DNA of 8,013 bases. Source: Gammaproteobacteria bacterium UBA4475 (GTDB taxonomy: Bacteria; Pseudomonadota; Gammaproteobacteria; Pseudomonadales; Azotimanducaceae). The DNA is taken from contig DGOD01000212.1 in assembly GCA_002389265.1 (NCBI GenBank), forward strand, positions 1 through 8,013. Direction: 5' to 3'. Numbering within the stretch: the stretch's first letter is position 1; every line of letters begins with the position of its first letter. This document shows positions 1 through 5,915 of the stretch, in pieces. A program made the position numbers and the translations under genes. The notes below the pieces were generated by a model. It was not told the origin of the DNA. It did no database searches and saw only the letters and a list, made by a program, of their open reading frames with translations.

Positions 1-1272
1 GCCACAGGCGCCAGCGGCGAACAAACTGCCGTCAGCCTGCTGAACGATCACAGGGCACATATTACACAGTGGGTGACGACCACCAACGACGGAATTGGGC
101 CTGCCCGGTCGAGGGTCAAACCACATCATGCCGTTATTCATCAATACGCCCGTGTGGGGCAGCATCACCCGTGAGCCGAAAGCTGACATAATAGTTTGCG
201 TGTGTGACACCACATTACCGTCCTTGTCAGCGACACAGATATGGGTGGTGTTCGTGGGTATGGCTTTGTCCGGCCCATCGCCTTCACCTAAGTTCGTCAG
301 ACGATAATCATAAGCTTCAAGCAATGCGTCTGCGTAAGCCTTAAAGGTATCCAAGTCTGGCGCCGGAGGAAGATCCCGCAGCTTGCCCTGGAGCAGCGTC
401 AGCGCATGGATCAGACTGGGTCCGGCGGTCATGGGCCCGGCTGTGTGGACCGTGGCGCCACGGTAGTTTGTGGTGGTGGTGGCCGACAACTTGGCTGCAT
501 AGGCGCTGAGATCTGCCAGAGTGATGCGTGATCCGGCGGCAGTCAGGTCTGTGACGAGGTCTTGAGCGAGCGCACCGTTGTAAAAGTCGTCAGGTCCGTG
601 GGCTTGCAGGCGGCGATAAGTGCGCGCCAGTTCACCTAGGGGTAGGGTGGCGATGCTGCCATCAATCTGGGGCGTTGGTGGCAGACCGTCGGCGAGATAA
701 ACCCGCTGAGTCTCGGGATAGGCAGCCAAACCACGAGCGAAACTATTGATCTTGGCCGCGCTGAACCAGTCAATAGGCAGTCCCCACTCAGCCAGTTGGC
801 ACGCGGGCTCGATAACCTGTTGCCAATTCATAGTGCCGAACTTTGCCAGCGCCATGGAAACACCTTTGATATAGCCCGGCACGGCCGCAGCCAGCGGTCC
901 ATGGATATTGGTGTCGCCGGTCACTTTCGGCCAGTTGAATGAGTCGGCACTGTTTTCACCGCCGGCCGCGAGTGGATAATCCGCGGCTTGGGCCGCGAAG
1001 GGGGCGCGCATGCCGTACTCTACCAGATGCACCTTATTTTCCTTGGCAAGATAGATCAGTGTATAGCCGCCACCGCCGAGGCCGCTCATCCAAGGCTCGA
1101 CGGTACCGATCGCCAGTCCGGCGGCCATGGCGGCGTCGATGGCGTTGCCGCCTTGCCTGAGTACCGCGGCACCGACATCTGAGGCCAGATGGTGTTGACT
1201 GGCCACCATGCCCGCTTCACTCAGGACGCTCGATTTTCGGATCTGCCAGAATTCCTTAACGCGGTCTTGCAT
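1..1272 (-). CDS. Gamma-glutamyltranspeptidase-like Ntn hydrolase, C-terminus cut by window edge
   Basis: The visible 424 codons match the gamma-glutamyltransferase family, enzymes that cleave themselves and then hydrolyse or transfer gamma-glutamyl groups. Seen: an N-terminal block with GGNAIDAA (residues 41-48), the glycine-rich GLGGGGY (64-70), and PTNTTHICVAD around T342, the expected autocleavage site and nucleophile of the small subunit. These are followed by NNGMMWFDPRPGRPNS and PLCNMCPVIV. Family members are about 530-580 residues, so roughly 100 or more C-terminal residues lie outside the window. The ATG at 1272 has a strong ribosome site (AAGGAG, 6-nt spacer). There is no signal peptide, so the product is probably cytoplasmic, unlike periplasmic E. 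coli Ggt. The arginine and serine pair that hold the glutamyl carboxylate in E. coli Ggt appear replaced (GM at 87-88 for RE; CN in PLCNM for SS), so the substrate may not be glutathione. Family call is firm; substrate is unknown. Confidence 0.93.
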   Translation of the reverse strand, partial: MQDRVKEFWQIRKSSVLSEAGMVASQHHLASDVGAAVLRQGGNAIDAAMAAGLAIGTVEPWMSGLGGGGYTLIYLAKENKVHLVEYGMRAPFAAQAADYPLAAGGENSADSFNWPKVTGDTNIHGPLAAAVPGYIKGVSMALAKFGTMNWQQVIEPACQLAEWGLPIDWFSAAKINSFARGLAAYPETQRVYLADGLPPTPQIDGSIATLPLGELARTYRRLQAHGPDDFYNGALAQDLVTDLTAAGSRITLADLSAYAAKLSATTTTNYRGATVHTAGPMTAGPSLIHALTLLQGKLRDLPPAPDLDTFKAYADALLEAYDYRLTNLGEGDGPDKAIPTNTTHICVADKDGNVVSHTQTIMSAFGSRVMLPHTGVLMNNGMMWFDPRPGRPNSVVGGRHPLCNMCPVIVQQADGSLFAAGACG

Positions 1273-1278
1273 ATGGAT

Positions 1279-1284
1279 CTCCTT
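1279..1284 (-). promoter_or_regulatory. Ribosome binding site of the GGT-like gene
   Basis: The minus strand reads AAGGAG, six nucleotides before the ATG at 1272. It is a near-perfect Shine-Dalgarno sequence. It fixes the start codon and supports a leaderless, cytoplasmic N-terminus. Confidence 0.8.
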
Positions 1285-1356
1285 GTTTCGCGACGCGCAT
1301 TGCAGCGCGTTGACGACAGGTCAATCAATACAGGATTGCCTGCACTTGGCTATTTC

Positions 1357-1440
1357 GATTCAGCTATGGGTTCAGCTGTCGGTACAGCTATCATTACAGC
1401 TATCAGTTCAGCTATCGTTTCCGATACCGATTCGTGTATC
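1357..1440. repeat. 12-bp tandem repeat array, about seven units
   Basis: Seven consecutive 12-bp units can be laid out without gaps, starting at 1357, 1369, 1381, 1393, 1405, 1417 and 1429. The first five are close to the consensus RNTTCAGCTATC (for example gattcagctatg, ggtacagctatc, agttcagctatc). The last two, gtttccgatacc and gattcgtgtatc, are degenerate. Each of the five good units is centred on the palindrome AGCT. The 6-bp inverted pair TTCGAT (1354-1359) and ATCGAA (1438-1443) brackets the array. It lies 85-168 bp upstream of the GGT-like start codon. The period is near one helical turn, so protein bound to each unit would lie roughly on one face of the DNA; that role is inference. 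Confidence 0.8.
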
Positions 1441-1445
1441 GAATT

Positions 1446-1458
1446 TTGTCTTGGACAA
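1446..1458. promoter_or_regulatory. Inverted repeat TTGTC-3-GACAA, possible operator
   Basis: A perfect 5-bp inverted repeat with a 3-nt centre lies six bases after the tandem array and one base before a second inverted repeat. Such short palindromes between divergent genes are often regulator sites, but a 5-bp arm can occur by chance. Confidence 0.25.
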
Positions 1459-1459
1459 T

Positions 1460-1474
1460 ACTAGCAAACCTAGT
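1460..1474. promoter_or_regulatory. Inverted repeat ACTAG-5-CTAGT, possible operator
   Basis: A perfect 5-bp inverted repeat with a 5-nt centre (caaac) sits immediately beside the TTGTC/GACAA palindrome and the 12-bp repeats. Its place in the middle of the divergent region fits an operator, but no regulator gene is visible here and the family that would bind it cannot be named. Confidence 0.25.
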
Positions 1475-1572
1475 CTCGGCGGTTTAGTTTAGGTGTAGCG
1501 CTGAGCTGACCTGATAATGGCAGCACGGCCGATCGTTATTGGTGGCGATTTATAGGCCTGCTGTTCGTGTCA

Positions 1573-1601
1573 TTGTCGAACAAATAAATTTAAACTAAAA
1601 G
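1573..1601 (+). promoter_or_regulatory. Possible sigma-70 promoter for the alpha/beta hydrolase
   Basis: TTGTCG (1573-1578) and TAAAAG (1596-1601) are separated by 17 nt within an AT-rich stretch that stands out from its surroundings. Each hexamer matches the consensus at four of six positions. It lies about 120 bp before the hydrolase start, so transcription from it would give a long leader carrying the two AGCTAT motifs at 1606-1611 and 1614-1619. Confidence 0.35.
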
Positions 1602-1722
1602 AGCAAGCTATCGAGCTATTGTCAGAATCGCCCAGTCGCAGACTTGTGCCACTTGGCTACAGCCTGCGAATTCAGCCCGTAGATGGGGCCCTCATGCCTC
1701 GAAATGACCCAGAGTCCCTACT

Positions 1723-2604
1723 ATGCCGCCCAACAAAACCAGCCCTACCTCGCACACCTATTTTTCTGAGCGCCTGAAGCTGCACTATCTCGATTGGGGT
1801 AACCCAGACGCACCAGATGTGTTGCTCATTCATGGCTCCCAGGATAATTGCCACAATTGGGATTGGACCGCGCAGCAGCTGTGCGCTGACTATCATGTGA
1901 TCGCGCCAGATTTACGGGGGCATGGTGACTCCGAATGGGTCAAAGGCAGTCCCTACAGTATCCTGGACTATGTCTACGACATCGCACAGTTGGTGGAGCA
2001 AGAGGATCTAAACCCGGTCAATGTCATTGCCCACTCCATGGGCGGCACCGTTGCTTGCCTGTTTGCTGGGATTTATCCAGAGAAAGTCAGCAGCTTGATC
2101 TCCGTAGAGGGGGTTGGCGGTCACTGGTATATGCGCACCGACGAGCATCCCCAAGCGCGTATTCGCGATTGGATTGAGAACACCCGACAACTGGCCGGCA
2201 GAGTGCCACGGAAATACGCCAGCCTCAGCGAAGCCTTTCAGCGCATGCAGAAGTCCAATCCCCACCTCAGCGAGGAACGCGCTCGTCACTTGACCACCCA
2301 CGGCAGTAACCGGAATGAAGATGGCACCTACTCCTGGAAGTTTGATAACTACACCCATTCGGGCTCGCCACTGGGCATGGATTTTAACGACATGACTCAA
2401 CTGTGGGAGAAGATCGACTGTCCGACATTGCTGATGAATGCCAAGCAGGGCTTCGGTCACCGCACCGGCCAGGAAGACACGTTGAAATACTTTCGGCAGG
2501 GCGAAGTGCTGGATATCGACCAGGCAGGTCATTGGCTGCACCATGATCAGTTCGATGTGTATCTGGCAGCCTGTTCACAGTTTTTAGCGCGGCATGCGAG
2601 ATAG
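1723..2604 (+). CDS. Alpha/beta hydrolase fold protein
   Basis: This 293-residue protein belongs to the alpha/beta hydrolase (abhydrolase_1) superfamily, hydrolases usually acting on esters, lactones, amides or C-C bonds; the substrate cannot be read here. Seen: the oxyanion-loop HGSQD (37-41), the strand-4 signature APDLRGHG (61-68), the nucleophile elbow AHSMGG with Ser105, and the histidine in QAGHWLHHDQ (His270). No acid sits at the usual place after strand 7 (NAKQGFGHR). Glu129 in SVEGVG, 24 residues after the nucleophile, is the better candidate and matches the post-strand-6 position used by haloalkane dehalogenases. The serine nucleophile excludes dehalogenase chemistry. ATG 1723 is the first possible start because an in-frame TGA lies at 1705-1707; its ribosome site is weak (AGAG, 8-nt spacer). 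No signal peptide, so cytoplasmic. It is divergent from the GGT-like gene. Confidence 0.92.
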   Translation: MPPNKTSPTSHTYFSERLKLHYLDWGNPDAPDVLLIHGSQDNCHNWDWTAQQLCADYHVIAPDLRGHGDSEWVKGSPYSILDYVYDIAQLVEQEDLNPVNVIAHSMGGTVACLFAGIYPEKVSSLISVEGVGGHWYMRTDEHPQARIRDWIENTRQLAGRVPRKYASLSEAFQRMQKSNPHLSEERARHLTTHGSNRNEDGTYSWKFDNYTHSGSPLGMDFNDMTQLWEKIDCPTLLMNAKQGFGHRTGQEDTLKYFRQGEVLDIDQAGHWLHHDQFDVYLAACSQFLARHAR

Positions 2605-2943
2605 GCGCAGCGGTGGTCGGCCTATAAAATATAGTGCATAGACGATGTATGCGCTCACTACCCAGCCGTTGTGCGCATTTTCTGTAGCGGCTTGCGCCTC
2701 TGGCATGGAAATTGGCAACTGATGCGGGCTCTTAACCCAGTGCGCCAAGGTTAAAGCGTTTGGCCGGCACATCGCTGCCTGCACACTGGCGCCGGGACAC
2801 CAATTGGAGCGGGAGTAATCAGCGCTCAATGGCGTCGGAGGAAAGTTCGGGATAGAGCCTTGGGGGAGTCGAAGCCAGTGACTGCAACATTGCAACTGAC
2901 AAGCGTCGAAAGTTACACTCACCGCCACTTTGATCAATTACGG
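2605..2943. other. Intergenic region between hydrolase and MATE gene, no gene recognised
   Basis: No convincing gene is visible. A 6-bp inverted repeat with a 13-nt loop (ATAGGC 2601-2606, GCCTAT 2620-2625) overlaps the hydrolase stop codon, but it is followed by A-rich rather than T-rich sequence, so it is not a typical intrinsic terminator. The MATE frame stays open upstream to a TTG at 2860. A purine-rich GGAGG at 2837-2841 is too far from any in-frame start to act as its ribosome site. The distance suggests the MATE gene has its own promoter, but I could not identify one with confidence. Confidence 0.6.
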
Positions 2944-4293
2944 ATGATCCTGATGGATGCCAGAACCCAGCAACTACTTACTGCGCCGCCAGCCTCGCTG
3001 CTGGTTAAAATGGCGACGCCTAATGCGCTGGCGTTCTTGATTCAAGGCTTTGTCAGCATGGCGGAAGTCTGGTTTATCAGTCGACTCGGCACCACTTCGC
3101 TGGCGGCCATCGCGCTGGCTTTTCCATTATTGATGTTGACCCAGATGATGTCTGGTGGCGCCATCGGCGGCGCCGTCGCATCGGCCGTGGCCAGAGCCCT
3201 TGGGGCTGGCAATGTTGCTCGCGCGGAACAGTTGATATGGCATGCATTGGTGATCGTTGGGCTAGGCGCGAGTACGTTTCTCGGCGCGTTTCTATTGTTC
3301 GGCGAAATATTCTTAGGTTTTCTCGGTGGGTCTGATGGGGTGTTGGCAGAGGCCATGGCCTACTGTCTGGTACTGTTCACCGGCGGCGTATTTATCTGGT
3401 TCATGTCAGTGATGAGCGCCGTATTTCGCGGCACCGGCGATATGCAGTTTCCCGCGTTGATTATGGTGCTGGGCGCCTGCATTCAAGTACCCCTAACGGG
3501 TTGCCTGGTGATGGGGGCCTTTGGTTTACCTGTCTTGGGAATAGTTGGTGCTGCTGTGTCCGCCATTGTCAGTGCTGCCATTCTCAGCCTGATATTTCTC
3601 TGGCGGCTGATTTGGGGGCGTCAAACCTTGAAGCTGCACTGGCATGCGCGCGTGTTGTCGCGCGAACTTTTTCGAGACATATCGAAGGTGGCCGTGCCCG
3701 CATCATTGTCGCCGTTGCTGACAATTTTGACAGTGCTGAGCCTCACCAGCCTGGTAGGGCGCTTCGGCGAGGCAGCATTGGCAGGTTATGGCATTGGCTC
3801 GCGAGTTGAAATGCTATTGGTGCCCCTGGTGTTTGGTCTGGGTGCGGCTATGACCTCACTGGTGGGTCTTAGCCTGGGTGCCGGTAATCTGGCGCGAGCA
3901 GAACGCATTGGCTGGCTGGGAGGAACCATGGCTGCGGGAGTCGCGGGTATGGTAGGTCTGTTGTTGGCGCTGTTTCCATCGGCGTGGATCGGCGCCTTCA
4001 CCAGCGACCCGGCGACCTTTGCCTCGGCTAAAAGCTATATCCAGATCGTTGGCCCCTGCTTCGCCTTTCAAGGACTGGGCTTGTCATTATATTTCGCCAG
4101 CCAAGGTGCTGGCAGAATGGCCTGGCCGATTCTGGCGACGATTCTGCGCATACTATTGGCCGTTGGCGGTGCGCTGCTGCTCGCCTTCTACTTTGACTTC
4201 GGCCTCAAGGGCATCTATATCGCCGCCGGAACCGGCATGGTTGCCTATGGGGTCATGATTGGCGCAGGTTTGAAACTGGGCGTCTGGAGATAA
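2944..4293 (+). CDS. MATE-family multidrug/toxin efflux transporter
   Basis: With the ATG at 2944 this is a 449-residue inner-membrane protein, the normal MATE length, with about twelve hydrophobic segments. MATE proteins export cationic drugs or metabolites in exchange for Na+ or H+. The two homologous halves show in repeated motifs: ALGAGNVARAE (about 85-95) and SLGAGNLARAE (about 310-320), and FRGTGDMQFP (161-170) against SQGAGRMAWP (386-395). A TTG at 2860 would add 28 polar residues before the normal MATE opening and has no well-placed ribosome site; ATG 2953 is another close alternative. At the helix-1 site where NorM has a conserved Asp, this protein has Glu41 (MAEVWF). Helix 7 (about 250-271) has no acidic residue, unlike NorM, which fits a DinF-like or other branch. 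Substrate unknown. It converges with the SSS gene. Confidence 0.92.
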   Translation: MILMDARTQQLLTAPPASLLVKMATPNALAFLIQGFVSMAEVWFISRLGTTSLAAIALAFPLLMLTQMMSGGAIGGAVASAVARALGAGNVARAEQLIWHALVIVGLGASTFLGAFLLFGEIFLGFLGGSDGVLAEAMAYCLVLFTGGVFIWFMSVMSAVFRGTGDMQFPALIMVLGACIQVPLTGCLVMGAFGLPVLGIVGAAVSAIVSAAILSLIFLWRLIWGRQTLKLHWHARVLSRELFRDISKVAVPASLSPLLTILTVLSLTSLVGRFGEAALAGYGIGSRVEMLLVPLVFGLGAAMTSLVGLSLGAGNLARAERIGWLGGTMAAGVAGMVGLLLALFPSAWIGAFTSDPATFASAKSYIQIVGPCFAFQGLGLSLYFASQGAGRMAWPILATILRILLAVGGALLLAFYFDFGLKGIYIAAGTGMVAYGVMIGAGLKLGVWR

Positions 4294-4405
4294 AGGTGAT
4301 GTCAGGATGCTGCCGCGAACCAATATCGGTCACCTGTCCTATCGCCCGCAACCGATTCCGCAGCTTAGCGGCGGCTAACCGATTCATGTCAGGATTGAGG
4401 AGCCA
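4294..4405. other. Convergent intergenic region with short direct repeats and a small hairpin
   Basis: This 112-bp spacer separates the stops of the MATE (plus) and SSS (minus) genes. It contains a 10-bp direct repeat ATGTCAGGAT (4299-4308 and 4386-4395), a 9-bp direct repeat AACCGATTC (4350-4358 and 4377-4385), and a 5-bp hairpin TTAGC-GGCG-GCTAA (4365-4378). No T-tract follows the hairpin on either strand, so a strong intrinsic terminator is not evident although both genes must end here. Confidence 0.5.
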
Positions 4406-5893
4406 TCAGAAATCTATTATCTGTTCAATATCATCATCGATGGTATGCCGCCGCTGGGTCAGTAACGAGACGCCAATAAACAACACAATGGATGTGACGA
4501 AGGCGACAAAGCCGGCATTCAAACCATTAGGTAGCTGAATGGCGGCAACATTGATCACCACATTCAACAACAGGCTCGAACTAATGGCAACGATCGCGCC
4601 TTGGCGGGTCGCCCCTTTCCAGTTGAGGCCGATGGCCAGCACTGGAAATATCGCTGCCGCAAACGTCCCCCAGCCGATGGTGCCTAATAGGGCCACCAGC
4701 GTATCGCTGGCCAGCGCAATCACGGCCGCCGCAATCGCCAGAATAATGGTGGCAACTCGGGCTTTAAACAGCTCGTTGGTAATTTCCGTGGCGCCGAAGG
4801 CCTTGGGAATATCATGCACAATCGCGGCGGCCCCCACATTGAGGAACGCATCTGCGGTGGACATGATGGCGGCAAACAGACCGGCAAAGACAATGCCCGC
4901 CAGTAGTGGGCTGGCGAAAACCGATAGAAAAAATGGTGCCGCCTGATCAGGTGCAGTGAGGGGCTCAGTCTGCCCGTCGAGCACCAGGGCCCGCATAACC
5001 GTGCCAATAGAAATCCACAACAAGGCGGCAAAGGCGTAACCCACCACAGACACCGGAAAGACAATGCGATTGTCGGCGATGTTGCGGTTCATCATCATTT
5101 TAGTCACCAGGTGCGGCTGCCCAGCAACCCCCAGGCCGAAAATAAAGGCCCAGCCCAAACAAGTCACCACGCCGGCTGTGCCGAATGGCATCATCGACTC
5201 AGCATCATCCTGCAGAATGATTTGGGTTGCCTCGGCAAACCCTCCATCAAATATCTGGGTCGCGGTGTAAAGAATCAGCAGGCCGGCGACCATCATAATG
5301 CCGCCCTGAACAACATCCGTATAAACTGAAGCAATAATGCCGCCGGTCACGCAGTAAAATACCAACACGGCAGAAGAGACCACCACGCAGGTCAGTAGGC
5401 TGATATCAGCAAACATGGCGGTGCCACTCAACAGTGATTTCATCACTACAGCCATCGCCAGAATTTGGGTAGCCAGGTAACCCATGACACCCAAAATGAT
5501 CGTCAGAGCGATAAGAAAGCGCACAGCATTGCTTTGATAACGCGCCGCAACGATGTCTGGTAGGGATATGGCTTCTTTGACTTCTGCAATCATTCGAATT
5601 CGCTTTGCCACCAGAAAGAAACCTAACGCGTAACCCGTGGTAGACAGGATGATCATCCAGAAAGAGCTTACGCCCTGTGAATACACTAGTCCGGGGCCGC
5701 CGACAAAACCGAAGCCACTCAAGGTGCTGGAAAAGATGGCCAAAGCGATCACAATTGGACCTAGGCTGCGGCCAGCGATAAAAAAATCACTGGAAGAATG
5801 GGTCCGTCGCATGGCCCAAAGACCGACCGCGATACAAAACACCATATAAGTGGCGATGGCAGAGAGAATGATTTCCTGACGAAAGTCTTCCAC
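4406..5893 (-). CDS. Sodium:solute symporter (SSS family)
   Basis: A 495-residue inner-membrane protein with about thirteen hydrophobic segments, typical in length for the SSS family, which couples Na+ entry to uptake of solutes such as amino acids, carboxylates or sugars. Seen: GGPGLVY (65-71) in the second helix, the family signature region YCVTGGIIASVYTDVVQGG (180-198), GQPH (258-261) and MSTADAFLNVGAAAIVHD (344-361). In the last, Ser345-Thr346 match the Ser/Thr pair that ligands Na+ in PutP and vSGLT. The C-terminal tail is acidic and cytosolic. The start is a GTG at 5893, supported by AAGGA with a 5-nt spacer. The gene follows a four-helix membrane protein by 22 bp, so the two are very likely cotranscribed. 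The substrate cannot be told from the sequence. Confidence 0.94.
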   Translation of the reverse strand: MEDFRQEIILSAIATYMVFCIAVGLWAMRRTHSSSDFFIAGRSLGPIVIALAIFSSTLSGFGFVGGPGLVYSQGVSSFWMIILSTTGYALGFFLVAKRIRMIAEVKEAISLPDIVAARYQSNAVRFLIALTIILGVMGYLATQILAMAVVMKSLLSGTAMFADISLLTCVVVSSAVLVFYCVTGGIIASVYTDVVQGGIMMVAGLLILYTATQIFDGGFAEATQIILQDDAESMMPFGTAGVVTCLGWAFIFGLGVAGQPHLVTKMMMNRNIADNRIVFPVSVVGYAFAALLWISIGTVMRALVLDGQTEPLTAPDQAAPFFLSVFASPLLAGIVFAGLFAAIMSTADAFLNVGAAAIVHDIPKAFGATEITNELFKARVATIILAIAAAVIALASDTLVALLGTIGWGTFAAAIFPVLAIGLNWKGATRQGAIVAISSSLLLNVVINVAAIQLPNGLNAGFVAFVTSIVLFIGVSLLTQRRHTIDDDIEQIIDF

Positions 5894-5898
5894 GTAAA

Positions 5899-5903
5899 TC
5901 CTT
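5899..5903 (-). promoter_or_regulatory. Ribosome binding site for the GTG start of the symporter
   Basis: The minus strand reads AAGGA five nucleotides before the GTG at 5893, inside the 22-bp spacer after the upstream gene's TAA. It decides the start because the start codon is not ATG, and it shows that translation initiates independently of the preceding gene. Confidence 0.65.
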
Positions 5904-5915
5904 ATCGGTTTTTAG

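Larger units (their letters stand above)
1273..1722. other. Divergent intergenic region, no gene recognised
   Basis: This 450-bp stretch separates the minus-strand GGT-like gene from the plus-strand alpha/beta hydrolase. It holds a 12-bp tandem repeat array (1357-1440), two short inverted repeats (1446-1458 and 1460-1474), an AT-rich segment with a possible plus-strand promoter (1573-1601), and two further AGCTAT motifs (1606-1619). Plus-strand open frames crossing the array start inside the antisense of the GGT-like gene and owe their length to a repeat whose 12-bp period is a multiple of three. I do not call them genes. The length is generous for a simple promoter region and leaves room for a regulated divergent promoter or an untranslated leader. 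Confidence 0.7.

Noticed and set aside
1189..1492. Two overlapping plus-strand open frames of about 90 codons, one with a QLSV-like peptide repeat
   Set aside because: Both begin inside the antisense of the GGT-like gene and stay open only because the 12-bp repeat is a multiple of three. Neither has a convincing ribosome site or a conserved-looking domain.
2008..2544. Minus-strand open frame of 178 codons antisense to the alpha/beta hydrolase
   Set aside because: It lies fully within a gene with clear catalytic motifs on the other strand and shows no family features of its own.
2601..2625. Inverted repeat ATAGGC/GCCTAT at the hydrolase stop as a terminator
   Set aside because: The stem is only 6 bp with a 13-nt loop and is followed by A-rich, not T-rich, sequence on the coding strand.
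2584..2937. Minus-strand open frame of 117 codons with a short hydrophobic stretch near its end
   Set aside because: It overlaps the hydrolase 3-prime end and the MATE upstream region, has irregular composition rich in Cys, Pro and Ser, and only the segment GWVVSAYIVYALYF looks membrane-like. That is not enough to call a gene.
2860..2943. N-terminal extension of the MATE protein from a TTG at 2860
   Set aside because: The 28 extra residues are polar and unlike MATE N-termini, the TTG lacks a properly spaced ribosome site, and starting at 2944 gives the usual family length.
4294..4335. AGGTGA/TCACCT inverted pair after the MATE stop as a terminator
   Set aside because: The 6-bp arms are about 30 nt apart and no T-tract follows, so a stable terminator hairpin is unlikely.
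4539..4946. Plus-strand open frame of 135 codons antisense to the SSS gene
   Set aside because: It is an Ala/Pro/Arg-rich shadow of the symporter, which carries all family motifs on the minus strand.
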